Source: Sorangium aterium (lineage in GTDB: Bacteria; Myxococcota_A; Polyangia; Polyangiales; Polyangiaceae). From it: DNA of 64,000 nt. This document shows, piece by piece, positions 53,628 through 62,194 of the stretch. The stretch is from assembly GCF_028368935.1 (NCBI RefSeq), contig NZ_JAQNDK010000002.1:620001-684000 (forward strand), written 5' to 3'. Position 1 is the first letter of the stretch. Each line of letters opens with the position of its first letter. A model generated the notes under the pieces. It was not told the origin of the DNA. It worked only from the letters and a program-made list of their open reading frames with translations, and searched no databases. Position numbers and translations under genes: made by a program.

Positions 53628-54530
53628 ATGGCATCCAATCTTGCGAGCGCTGGGCGGTCCACGGCGGCGCGGGTCGCGCCGTCGCGGGTGGTGACCCTGG
53701 ACGTCATCTGCGCCGGTGAGGCCCTCTGGGACCTCGCGCCTCCGGGCGGGGCCTCGCTGCGGTTCCGGCCAAGCGGCGGGGCGGTGAACGCAGCGGTCGC
53801 GCTCGCGCGGAGCGGGCTCCGCGTCGGGCTCGCGGCGGCGCTCGGCGACAACGCCCCGGGCCGGGCGCTCCTGGCGCGGGTCGCGGCGGTCGGCGTCGAC
53901 GTCGCGGGTGTGGCGCTGATCCCGGCCCGCCAGGGGCTCATCGTGCTGGAGGACACCGGCGGGGCGCGGCACATGGTCGCCCACCGCGCAGAGGACGATC
54001 TGCCCCTCTCGGTGCCCGAGGGGTGGGCGGCGCCGGTGCTGCTGCTCTCGGGGATCTCTCCGGCGCTCGCGCCCATCGCCGCGCTCTGCCGCGCCGCGCG
54101 GGCCGCGCGCCGCACGGGCACCGTCGTCGTCGTCGACCTCAACGCGCGATGGCGCCTCTGGGCCGGGCGCGATCCGCGCGTGCTCCACGCCCTGCTGCGC
54201 GAGGCCGACGTGGTGCGGTGCAGCGCGGCGGACCTCGTCGGGCTGGGGCTCGACGACGCCCAGGTGCGCGCCGCCATGCGGCCGAGCGCGACCCTGGTGC
54301 TCACCCAGGGCGCAGGCGCAGCCCGCGCCGCCGGCCCCTTCGGCGAGATCGCGCTCGCCCCGCCCGTCGTGGCCCAGGCCCGCGCGGCGGGCGCGGGCGA
54401 CGCGTTCACGGCCGCGATCTGCGCCGAGATCGCCCGCGCCGGCGACCACGGGCCGGAGCGCTCCGATCTCTGGGCCCGCGCGATCCAGCGCGGTCACGCC
54501 GCGGCGAGCGCGAAGGTCGGCCGGCGTTGA
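53628..54530 (+). CDS. PfkB-family carbohydrate kinase
   Basis: About 300 residues. GGAVNAAVALARSGLRVGLAAALGDN gives the first PfkB signature, VVVVDLNARWRLW is typical of ribokinase-like fructokinases, and AGAGDAFTAA contains the catalytic Asp in GAGD. Likely substrate a sugar (fructose, KDG or similar), not decidable here. The starts at 53628 and 53616 are both possible; GGGGAA precedes the first. It converges on the Cys-rich lipoprotein gene. Confidence 0.88.
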   Translation: MASNLASAGRSTAARVAPSRVVTLDVICAGEALWDLAPPGGASLRFRPSGGAVNAAVALARSGLRVGLAAALGDNAPGRALLARVAAVGVDVAGVALIPARQGLIVLEDTGGARHMVAHRAEDDLPLSVPEGWAAPVLLLSGISPALAPIAALCRAARAARRTGTVVVVDLNARWRLWAGRDPRVLHALLREADVVRCSAADLVGLGLDDAQVRAAMRPSATLVLTQGAGAARAAGPFGEIALAPPVVAQARAAGAGDAFTAAICAEIARAGDHGPERSDLWARAIQRGHAAASAKVGRR

Positions 54531-54558
54531 GGCCGGGCTCCCCCGGCGGAGAGCGCGG

Positions 54559-55869
54559 TCACGGGCCCTTCGGCCTGCGCACCAGCGCCCCCGTCGCGGG
54601 CCCGCCGTTCCACGCGAGGCTGAAGTAGACGTTCGTCCCGTCGACGGCGATGCCCCACGGGTAGCTCAGGTTGCGCGCGTGCGTCGCGAGATCGCTCCCG
54701 TCGAGCCGCGCGCTCTGCACCTGGCCGTCGGCCTCCCGCGCGGTCGTCCAGAAGACGCGCGCGTCGTCGAACGCGAGCTGCGCGGGGATCTGCGGCAGAT
54801 CCTGGACGACCCTGCGCAGCGGGCCCCCGGGCGAGAACGTGGCGATGCCGCGCCCCTCGATGAGCCAGAGGGCGCCGCCGCGCGCCTCGAGCCCGCGCGG
54901 GGCGACCAGCGCCTCGTGCAGCCGCTCCGGCGCGCTCGGCGGCGCCGCGTCGCGCGCCACCCGGAAGATCGCGCCGCCGGCCGCGTCGGCGCGCTGCGCG
55001 GCCACGTACACGTGGCCGGCGTCGAGCGCCACCCCGCTCGCGACGCCCGGGATGGCCGCGAGCATCACCTTCGCCGCGCCTGGCTCGGGGCCGAGCGGCA
55101 GCATGAACAGCCCGCCGTCCTCGAACGCCGGCGGCGTCCCCGCCTCGACCCAGTAGAGCGCGCCCTGGTCGACCGCGAGCGCCGTGACGCCGCGGGCGTC
55201 GGGCGCGAGCTCGGTCACCTCGCCGCCGGCCTTCGGGACGGCCGCGAGGCCGCGCGCGTGCGCGAAGTACACAGTGGCCTCGTCGAGCGCGAGCGGGCCC
55301 GGGAGCTCCTGCTCAGCCGCCAGCGCCGCCGGCGTCCCGCCGCCCGGATCGAGCCGCATGACGCTGCCGTCCGGCGGGTCGCCCGAGCCCTGGTTCGTCC
55401 AGTAGAGCCCGGTCGCATCCATCCTGAGGAACGTGGGCAGCCGGAGCTCACCGGCGAGCACGGCGGCGTCGCAGGTGCCGTTCCAGCAAGCGTCGGCGCA
55501 GGTCACGACGCAGGCCCCGCAATGGCGCGGATCCTCCGCGACGAGGACCTCGCAGCCGTTGCTGCCGTCGCCGTCGCAGTCGGCCCGCCCGGCGTCGCAC
55601 GCGAGGGTGCAGGCGCCCGCGGAGCAGAGCGCCGTCGCCCCGTCGCCGCCCGCGCAGCGCGCGCCGCACGCGCCGCAGCTCTCGACGCTCGTCAGCAGGG
55701 CGGCCTCGCAGCCGTTGTCGCTGACGCCGTCGCAATCGGCGAAGCCCTCCGGGCAGAGGTCTTCGTGCGGCTCCGTGCGCCCGGGCGGCGCGGCGCTCGG
55801 CGGTGAAGAGCACGCGGCGAGCAGGAGCGCGCCGAGACCGAACAGTGCGTGACAATGGTTCGAAGGCAT
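54559..55869 (-). CDS. Cys-rich lipoprotein with beta-propeller-like domain
   Basis: 436 residues. Lipobox LAAC. Residues about 35-135 hold a repeated Cys pattern (ADCDGVSDNGCEAALL, CGACGARC, ADCDGDGSNGCEVLVAEDPRHCGAC), which is widespread in myxobacterial surface lipoproteins. The remaining 300 residues contain repeated strand units (GLYWTNQGSG, TVYFAHARGLAAV, ALYWVEAGT, HVYVAAQRADA, VFWTTAREADG, VYFSLAWNG), a likely six-bladed propeller. It starts at 55869 with GAGGAGA upstream and lies 10 bases after the haem/copper monooxygenase-like gene, so the two form an operon. Confidence 0.83.
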   Translation of the reverse strand: MPSNHCHALFGLGALLLAACSSPPSAAPPGRTEPHEDLCPEGFADCDGVSDNGCEAALLTSVESCGACGARCAGGDGATALCSAGACTLACDAGRADCDGDGSNGCEVLVAEDPRHCGACVVTCADACWNGTCDAAVLAGELRLPTFLRMDATGLYWTNQGSGDPPDGSVMRLDPGGGTPAALAAEQELPGPLALDEATVYFAHARGLAAVPKAGGEVTELAPDARGVTALAVDQGALYWVEAGTPPAFEDGGLFMLPLGPEPGAAKVMLAAIPGVASGVALDAGHVYVAAQRADAAGGAIFRVARDAAPPSAPERLHEALVAPRGLEARGGALWLIEGRGIATFSPGGPLRRVVQDLPQIPAQLAFDDARVFWTTAREADGQVQSARLDGSDLATHARNLSYPWGIAVDGTNVYFSLAWNGGPATGALVRRPKGP

Positions 55870-55879
55870 CGGCGTCTCC

Positions 55880-57256
55880 TCAGGGGTTCGGGTGGACGAC
55901 AGGCAGGAACGCCACGCACATCTCGTCGAGCGTCGACTCGCCGAGGACGATGTCCTGCGGCGCGGGCAGGCGCTCCTCGATGAGCTGCGCCGCGAGCGCC
56001 GGGTTCTCCGTGGAGTTGTCGTACGTGCAGCGGAGCTCGATCGTGTCGCCCGACCGCAGCGTTGGCAGCTCGTCGATGGGCGCGTCGTAGCTGTAGAGCC
56101 GCTGCCAGTTGTAGTCCCACGCGGGCGTCTGGACGAGGCACTCGCGGTCGGCCTCATCGCCCCGCGGATCGGCGCGGATCTGGTCGACCTTGAGGTCGAC
56201 GCCGGCCCGGTGCATGTGGACGCCGGCGCCGTAGATCGAGATCTCGGGGATCGGGAAGTCGATGGTGTACCGCATCCGCTCCACGTGCCCCCGGGCGCCG
56301 GCCGGGATCCGGAACTCGACGCTCCCGCGGTCGCCCGGCCCGGGCAGGAGCCCGGTGCCGTCCCGGAACGGCGCCTCGGCGTTGCCGAGCATCAGGTGCG
56401 AGAGCGCGCGGCTCGGCTTCTCGTCCATGAGGCGGAGCGCGACCCGGGTCGCGTCGGGCGAGGGCTTCTCGCCGGGCTTCGAGTGGTAGTGGACCTGCAT
56501 CACGAGCAGCGCGTTCGCCGGCACCGAGATGCCGATGTCCGGCGGCAGCTCGAACGCCTGCGTGCCGGGCGCCCAGGCGCCGAGCAGCGACGGCTCGGAG
56601 AGGCGCGCGTCGCCGAAGCACTCGTAGCTGCCGCTCTCGCCGCCGAGCGCCTCGCTCTCGCGGTTCACGTCGATGAAGAGCAGCGCGTGGTGCACGACGG
56701 CGCGGCTCCCCGGCAGCACGTCGTAGCCCTGGACCCACGCCTGCTCCGTGAGCCCCGGATCGAGGACGAAGCAGCGGAAGCTGTCGGATCCCTCCGCAGC
56801 GGCGAAGGGGGCTTTGGGCGAGAGCTCGAGGTCCGTTCGCGACAGGCCTGCCGCGACGGGGGTAGTGGGGGCCGGGGCGTCCGCGGGATCCCCCTCGGGC
56901 GCGCCGGCGTCGCTCCAGGCGCGGAGCAGGGCGATCTCGTCGAGGGAGAGGTGCAGGTCCCCCCGGAACGGGCGAGGGGGCGCGCACTCGTCGGTCGGCA
57001 GGGCGCCCCACGGCGGCATCCGCCGCGCCTCGGTCTCGTCGGCGATGACCGGCGCGAGCGCCTTCGCGCTCTCGTACGAGGCCAGGCTCACCGGCGCGGT
57101 GCCGCCCTGCGCGTGGCAGCCGAGGCAGCTCTTCTGGAGCAGCGGCTCGATGTCCCTGTGGAATGTCGGGGTGCTCGCGCCCGGCGACGCCTCGGGGGAA
57201 CAGCCGAGGAGGAGCGCCGTGGCGGAGGGCAAAACGAAGTGGATGAGAAGACGCAT
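55880..57256 (-). CDS. Putative copper type II ascorbate-dependent monooxygenase-like lipoprotein with c-haem site
   Basis: 458 residues. Lipobox LLGC. A c-type haem motif CLGCH (about 44-48) is followed by the core of the PHM/DBM-like copper monooxygenase fold: VVHHALLFIDV (His-His), MQVHYHS (His-x-His) and GVHMHRAGVD with a following Met/His-rich strand, plus several conserved Cys. The family hydroxylates alkyl groups with copper and ascorbate in animals; bacterial members are uncharacterised, so activity is an inference. First gene of an operon with the Cys-rich lipoprotein. Start 57256 gives the best signal peptide. Confidence 0.82.
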   Translation of the reverse strand: MRLLIHFVLPSATALLLGCSPEASPGASTPTFHRDIEPLLQKSCLGCHAQGGTAPVSLASYESAKALAPVIADETEARRMPPWGALPTDECAPPRPFRGDLHLSLDEIALLRAWSDAGAPEGDPADAPAPTTPVAAGLSRTDLELSPKAPFAAAEGSDSFRCFVLDPGLTEQAWVQGYDVLPGSRAVVHHALLFIDVNRESEALGGESGSYECFGDARLSEPSLLGAWAPGTQAFELPPDIGISVPANALLVMQVHYHSKPGEKPSPDATRVALRLMDEKPSRALSHLMLGNAEAPFRDGTGLLPGPGDRGSVEFRIPAGARGHVERMRYTIDFPIPEISIYGAGVHMHRAGVDLKVDQIRADPRGDEADRECLVQTPAWDYNWQRLYSYDAPIDELPTLRSGDTIELRCTYDNSTENPALAAQLIEERLPAPQDIVLGESTLDEMCVAFLPVVHPNP

Positions 57257-57501
57257 GCGGGGCGCCCAAGCAGCGGGCGTGCCCGAAAGGGATTGGCCGC
57301 AATCGGCGGTCGGCGCGCGAGGGCGCGTGTCCGCGTCCGGACAGGTGTCCGCGGCGGAGGCGGACAGGTGTCGTGCGCTCGCTGTTCGGCGCCGATTTCT
57401 TGCGGCTGACGAGAGAGGGATCTCGTACTTCAGAGCCGGTGAAGCCTCGGTTGCGGTGAGCTCCTTGCCGATCATGCCCACCCTCGGCGATATTTCGATG
57501 C

Positions 57502-57798
57502 ATGGGACGAGCTCGCCGGCTCCGGGTCGTGATCAGCTCCAGCCCCGAGGACACCGTGCTCACCTCGCAGCTCCTCGCGCACCTCCGCGCCTTAGAGCGC
57601 TCTCGCAGTGTCGACATCTGGACCGACGGCGACATCCCTCCGGGCGCTGATGCGCGGGCGGCCATGGAGGAAGCCCTCGCCGCCGCCGATGTGGCTTTGC
57701 TTCTTGTCAGCGCCTCCTATCTCGCCTCCGGTCTCATGAGGCTGAAGCTCACCCGCAAGGGCGCCGAAGAGCGGGAGCGCCTGCGCCGGATGAGATGA
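57502..57798 (+). CDS. Truncated TIR-domain protein
   Basis: 98 residues. RVVISSSPEDTVLTSQLLAHLRALER…VDIWTDGDIPPGADARAAMEEALAAADVALLLVSASYLAS matches the first half of a TIR domain (compare VFISYSHKDE…WTDRRIPPG…ADIILLLVSPDFLAS). After ASYLAS the sequence diverges into a charged tail and stops, so the second half and any effector domain are missing; no alternative frame restores it. It lacks the rest of the expected NADase pocket, so it is probably a remnant of a TIR protein rather than active. The start ATG 57502 is supported by the domain beginning seven residues later. Confidence 0.65.
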   Translation: MGRARRLRVVISSSPEDTVLTSQLLAHLRALERSRSVDIWTDGDIPPGADARAAMEEALAAADVALLLVSASYLASGLMRLKLTRKGAEERERLRRMR

Positions 57799-58214
57799 GC
57801 CAGAATCTTTAGGCGAGCTCCCGCAGGCTATGGAGGCTGAGTTCTGTGTCCCGTGGCATCGTCCATCCCGGGCGAGGTCGCGGCCGAAATTCAACCCGGG
57901 ACGGCCTGGAGCCGCCGGCTGAATTGAACTTCAATCTGGCGCGTCTCCACGCGGGAGGTCCTGATGGGTCGACGCGCTCTTTTCCGTCAAACGGACCTCG
58001 ATCGCGCCGCTCGTCGGGTGAGCTCGTGATATCCTCGTGCCAGAGCTGCCGGGGGGTCGACGATCGCACCAGGGAAGCCGCGGAGAGCCGCGGCGGCGAT
58101 CGTCCGCATCGAAGTGCGGACCCTGGCATGAAGCGAACTCGGCTCGCGCTCTCCACAGCTCGGGGAGCCAGCGGTCGATCTGTCCGAACTCATGCGGTTT
58201 CGAGGAGCGCTGAC
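57799..58214. other. Intergenic region after the TIR remnant
   Basis: A 416-base stretch with no recognisable gene. It may contain decayed remains of the missing part of the TIR gene, but no alignable segment was found. The 3' end holds the promoter and the GAGGAG ribosome site of the GST gene. Confidence 0.45.
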
Positions 58215-58928
58215 ATGATCACCCTCTACCAGGCCCCCGCCGCGTGGGGCGTCCCGAACATCAGCCCCTTCTGCCTCAAGCTCGAGACCTGGCTGCGCAT
58301 GGTCGGCCTCCCCTACGAGGTGCGCTCCGCCGACCCGCGCCGCGCGCCAAAGGGCAAGATCCCCTATGCCGACATCGACGGCTGTACCATGGGCGACTCG
58401 CAGCTCATCATCGAGCAGCTGGAGCGCGCCCACGGCAACAAGCTCGATGCCCACCTCACCGCGGAGGCGCGCGCTCGAGGCCATGTGATCAGGCGCATGC
58501 TCGAAGAGGCGTTCTACTGGATGGTGGTGTTCGTCCGCTGGAGCGAGCCCGAGGGGTGGGCCGCCTACCGCCCCGTCTTCCTTCCGCTCATGCCGCGGGT
58601 CGTCGGCGGCGTGATCGTCGAGCTCTTGCGCAAAAGGATGACCGGCATGCTCCGCGCGCAGGGCACGGGGCGCCACAGCCGCGAGGAGATCTATGCCCAG
58701 GGCAAGGCGGACCTCGACGCCATCGCCACCCTGCTCGGCGACCTGCCCTTCATGCTCGGGACCGAGCCGAGCTCGGTGGACGCGACCGTGTACGCCCTCC
58801 TCGCCAGCGTGCTCCGCTTCCCCGTCGATTCCCCGCTGAAGCGCCACGCCGAGGCCCAGCCCAACCTCGTTTCCTACTGTGAGCGCATGCGGCAACGCTA
58901 CTATGCCGACTGGAACCCTCCCGCCTGA
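58215..58928 (+). CDS. Glutathione S-transferase-family protein (FAX/metaxin-like)
   Basis: 237 residues. Thioredoxin-fold N-terminal domain with ISPFCLKLETWLRMVGLPYE, PKGKIPYADIDG and MGDSQLIIEQLE; a helical C-terminal domain with PFMLGTEPSSVDATVYALLA. The order matches bacterial relatives of failed-axon-connections/metaxin GSTs. Substrate unknown. Start ATG 58215 with GAGGAG upstream. A hairpin between this gene and the convergent hybrid kinase follows. Confidence 0.88.
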   Translation: MITLYQAPAAWGVPNISPFCLKLETWLRMVGLPYEVRSADPRRAPKGKIPYADIDGCTMGDSQLIIEQLERAHGNKLDAHLTAEARARGHVIRRMLEEAFYWMVVFVRWSEPEGWAAYRPVFLPLMPRVVGGVIVELLRKRMTGMLRAQGTGRHSREEIYAQGKADLDAIATLLGDLPFMLGTEPSSVDATVYALLASVLRFPVDSPLKRHAEAQPNLVSYCERMRQRYYADWNPPA

Positions 58929-58980
58929 CCTCCGAGGAATCCCTGCATTGCAGGCCTTTCCAGCAGGGAAATTAACAAGA

Positions 58981-59029
58981 AGGCGGGGAAGTAACGAATA
59001 TTTGAAGAGTTACTCCCGTCTCCCCGCCT
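58981..59029. terminator. Bidirectional hairpin between GST and hybrid kinase genes
   Basis: AGGCGGGGA (58981-58989) pairs with TCCCCGCCT (59021-59029); inside, AGTAAC and GTTACT extend the stem around a bulge. On the minus strand a TCTTGTTAATTT stretch follows, consistent with an intrinsic terminator of the kinase gene. Confidence 0.55.
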
Positions 59030-59066
59030 CCCTGTGAATTGTCCCTGCTTCTGTGCCTGGTTCGTA

Positions 59067-60986
59067 TCAGGCGCCTTTGCGCGCGAGCCGATGGACCGCC
59101 GCCACGAGCTCACCCGGCTGGACCGGCTTGGCGAGGTGGAGCTGGAACCCGGCGTCGCGGGCCTGAACGATGTCCTCGGGCCGGGCGAACGCGGTGAGCG
59201 CCAGCGCCGGCACGCAGCCACCGAGGTCCGGAGCGCGGGATCGGAGCTCGCGAAGGAGGGCGTAGCCATCCTGCTTCGGCATGGCGATGTCGCTGACGAG
59301 CACATCGGGCCGAGCGCGACTCATCATCTCCAGCGCGGCCGAGGCCGAGCCGGTCTCGTCCGCCTGGGCGCCTGCCTCGCGCAGCACCATGGTGACGAGC
59401 TCCCGCGCGTCCGGCTCGTCGTCGACGACGAGCACGCGCAGCCCGTCGAGCCGGGTGATCGTCCCGACCGAGGGACGCTCGATCCCGGACGGGACCTCGG
59501 AGCGCTCTCTCGCCGCCAGGGCCACGGCCCGCACCGGCAAACTCACGCAGAAGGACGCCCCTTTCCCCTCGCCGTCGCTCCGCGCGCGGACGGTGCCGCC
59601 GTGGATCTCGACGAGGTATTTGACGATCGCCAGCCCGAGACCGAGTCCGCCGTGCTGACGCGTGGTGGCCGCCTCTGCCTGACGGAACCGCTCGAACACG
59701 TACGGAAGAAAGGTGGCCGAAATGCCTTTTCCGGTATCCGTCACCGTCACCTCGACGGCGCCTGGGCGGAGCGCCGTCTGGAGTCCGACGTGCCCGCCGC
59801 CCGGCGTGAACTTCACGGCGTTGACCAGCAGATTCGTGACCACCTGCTGGAGGCGATCGGGATCGCAGACGATGTCCCCGACACCGGGATCGAGCCGGAC
59901 CTGGAGGCCGATGGCCTTCGCGTCGGCGGCCGGCCGGATGGCGTCGACCGCGGTGCGGACGAGCTCGTTCACGCTCGCGTTCCTGGGGTAGAGGCGGATC
60001 TTCCCGGTCACGATGCGTGAGCTCTCGAGGATCTCCTCGATGAGCCTGGCCTGCGCCTCGGCGTTGCGCTCGATGACCTCCATCGCCTTGGGCGCGAGCT
60101 CCGGCCGCGAGCGCTGCATGCGCGCCCACCCGAGGATGGCGGTCAGGGGCGTGCGGAGCTCGTGCGAGACGATCGCGAGGAACTCGTCCTTCAGCCGGCT
60201 GGTCTCCTCGGCCTGCGCCAGGACCTCGGCCCGCTGCTGCTCGAGGCGCTTCTGATCGTCGACGTCCGTGCAGGTGCCGAACCAGCGGAGGATGCGCCCT
60301 GCCTCGTCGCGCGTCGGCAGCGCGCGGCCCAGGAACCAGCGGTATGCGCCGTCGGCGCGCCGGAAGCGGTACTCGATCTGGTAGTCTTCCCCCGTCTCGA
60401 CGGAGCGCTTCCACCGCTCCCAGGCGCGCTGCTGATCGTCCGGGTGCAGCTGGTCGTTCCAGCCGGCGCCGTGCGTGGCGTCGGGCGTCTCGCCGGTATA
60501 GTCGTACCAGCGGCGGTTGTAGAAATCGTGATAACCGTCGGGCCGCGCCGACCAGACGAGCTGCGGCATCATGTCGAGGATGCGGCGAAGGCTCCGCTCG
60601 ACCTCCGGGATGTCGTGGGCCTCGGAGGTCAGCGCTGGAGCGGCCGGCACCGGAGCGGCGCGCTCCTCGACGAACAGGATCCCGACGAACGCCACGGCGC
60701 CTGAAGCGTCGCGGATCGGGAAATAGTGCCCGGTGAACGGCGCGCCGCTGATCGAGCCGAGCGGCACGGCGCGCGAGACGCCGTCGAGCGCCGCGCGAAG
60801 CGCAGAGGAGTGCCCACCCCGCAGCGCGGACGCGATCTCGCTGCGCTCGTCGGCGCTCGGGCCGAACCTCGCTCGATACGCCGGGTTCTCGTGGGTCGCG
60901 ACCCCAGCCGGGCTCAGCACGAGGACGGGGAGGGGGAGCCCTCCGATGAAGTCGTCGAGCCACAGCTGCTCCTGCTGCTGCTTCAT
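59067..60986 (-). CDS. PAS-PAS hybrid histidine kinase with receiver domain
   Basis: 639 residues. Two PAS domains (about 10-110 and 130-260; WSARPDGYHDFYNRRWYDYTG, RFRRADGAYRWFLGRALPTRDE), HisKA with VSHELRTPLTAILGW (His about 275), catalytic domain with VTNLLVNAVKFTPGGGHV, VTDTGKGIS and GLGLGLAIVKYLVEIHGGTV, and a C-terminal receiver (VLVVDDEPDAREL, Asp in VLVSDIAMPKQDG, Lys in HLAKPVQPGE). No membrane segment, so cytoplasmic. It stands alone; partners are not adjacent. Confidence 0.94.
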   Translation of the reverse strand: MKQQQEQLWLDDFIGGLPLPVLVLSPAGVATHENPAYRARFGPSADERSEIASALRGGHSSALRAALDGVSRAVPLGSISGAPFTGHYFPIRDASGAVAFVGILFVEERAAPVPAAPALTSEAHDIPEVERSLRRILDMMPQLVWSARPDGYHDFYNRRWYDYTGETPDATHGAGWNDQLHPDDQQRAWERWKRSVETGEDYQIEYRFRRADGAYRWFLGRALPTRDEAGRILRWFGTCTDVDDQKRLEQQRAEVLAQAEETSRLKDEFLAIVSHELRTPLTAILGWARMQRSRPELAPKAMEVIERNAEAQARLIEEILESSRIVTGKIRLYPRNASVNELVRTAVDAIRPAADAKAIGLQVRLDPGVGDIVCDPDRLQQVVTNLLVNAVKFTPGGGHVGLQTALRPGAVEVTVTDTGKGISATFLPYVFERFRQAEAATTRQHGGLGLGLAIVKYLVEIHGGTVRARSDGEGKGASFCVSLPVRAVALAARERSEVPSGIERPSVGTITRLDGLRVLVVDDEPDARELVTMVLREAGAQADETGSASAALEMMSRARPDVLVSDIAMPKQDGYALLRELRSRAPDLGGCVPALALTAFARPEDIVQARDAGFQLHLAKPVQPGELVAAVHRLARKGA

Positions 60987-61195
60987 CCGCGACGACACCC
61001 TATAGCGCACCGGAGCGATCGGCGCCGTCGGCGCGGCGCGACCTCGAGGCGGACAAGCCGCTTCGCGAGCAGGCGAGCGCGTCGGGGCAACCCGAATGCA
61101 ACAGCCTCTCAATTTCAGAGAGTCCTGGCCTGTCCAGATTCATGCGCTCTCTGAGGCGCATCGACACGGCATCGCGGCTGCGCGCGCGGTCTGCT

Positions 61196-61912
61196 TCAGC
61201 TCGCTCCGCTGCTCCTCTCCGCAACGATCCTCCGCATCTGCCGATCGTACGGATCGAGGACGCTCAAGATGCGCTCCGTCAGCTCGGGGCCCGCGGCTTC
61301 CGGCGCCCCCGCGTTGAAGGGCGGGGCGGGGTCATATTCCAGCATGAGCTGCGTCAGCTTCGCGGCGTCGTCTCCGCGGAGCAGCGCCAGCAGCGTCAGC
61401 CCGAAATCGATGCCTGCTGTCACCCCGCCGCCCGAGATCCGGTTGCGATCGACCACGACGCGCGCCCGGACACACTCCACGCCGAGCGCCTCCAGGATGT
61501 GGCGCGTGGACCAGTGCGTCGTGGCCTTGTATCCTTGCATCAAACCTGCTGCGGCAAGGACGAGCGATCCCGTGCACACGGAGGTCACGTACCTGGCGCG
61601 GGCGCCTCGATCCCTCAAGAACCGAAGGATCTCCTGATCCACCATGGCGTCGGGCGTGCCCATGCCGCCTGGCACGAACAGGATATCCAGGTCGTCCGGA
61701 CAGTCGCTGAAGGTCGCCGTCGGCTGGATGGGAACCCCCGAGTCAGACATGACAAGGTCGCGCGTCTTCCAGAGCAGGTAGGTCGTCGCGTGAGCGGTCA
61801 GCACGCTTTGAGGACCGATCAGATCCAGCGCCGTGAGCCCTGGATAAAGCACCATGCCGACCTGGAGCGGCGGCTGAGGATCTGGCAGCTTGATATCGTA
61901 AGCGTCCGTCAT
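61196..61912 (-). CDS. DJ-1/PfpI (GATase1-like) family protein
   Basis: 238 residues. Nucleophile elbow with Cys in VTSVCTGSLVLAAAGLM (about 117), preceded by LFVPGGMGTPDAM and followed by ATTHWSTRHIL and GGGVTAGIDFGLTLL. This is the pattern of DJ-1/PfpI proteins such as isonitrile hydratase. The substrate is unknown. The gene lies 282 bases downstream of a GlxA-type AraC regulator with a related DJ-1 domain, both on the minus strand. Confidence 0.88.
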   Translation of the reverse strand: MTDAYDIKLPDPQPPLQVGMVLYPGLTALDLIGPQSVLTAHATTYLLWKTRDLVMSDSGVPIQPTATFSDCPDDLDILFVPGGMGTPDAMVDQEILRFLRDRGARARYVTSVCTGSLVLAAAGLMQGYKATTHWSTRHILEALGVECVRARVVVDRNRISGGGVTAGIDFGLTLLALLRGDDAAKLTQLMLEYDPAPPFNAGAPEAAGPELTERILSVLDPYDRQMRRIVAERSSGAS

Positions 61913-62194
61913 CTCTCGTCCCTGAACCCTTTCGTCTCTTCGTCTGCCGATGGTCGCCTCGATGGCGGAGCTCCGCCTCGACGCGGCCCCGCGCCTGGCT
62001 CTCACGAGCGCGGCGGAACGCGCTTCGTGGACCTGACTGTGCGCCACGCCGGCGTGGGCCGAAAGGACATCGTCCCCTGCTTTCAGGACACGCAGGCGCG
62101 GGGCCCCGGCGCGCCTCGTCGCGCGCGGCCGCGCCCGACGCATCCGGCGAGCGTCGACGGCGCCCGGCCGAGCGTCCAGCGTCCGCGCGTCCGC

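Noticed and set aside
57502-57798. Complete TIR-based defence system
   Set aside because: Only the first half of the TIR domain is present and no sensor or effector partner is adjacent.
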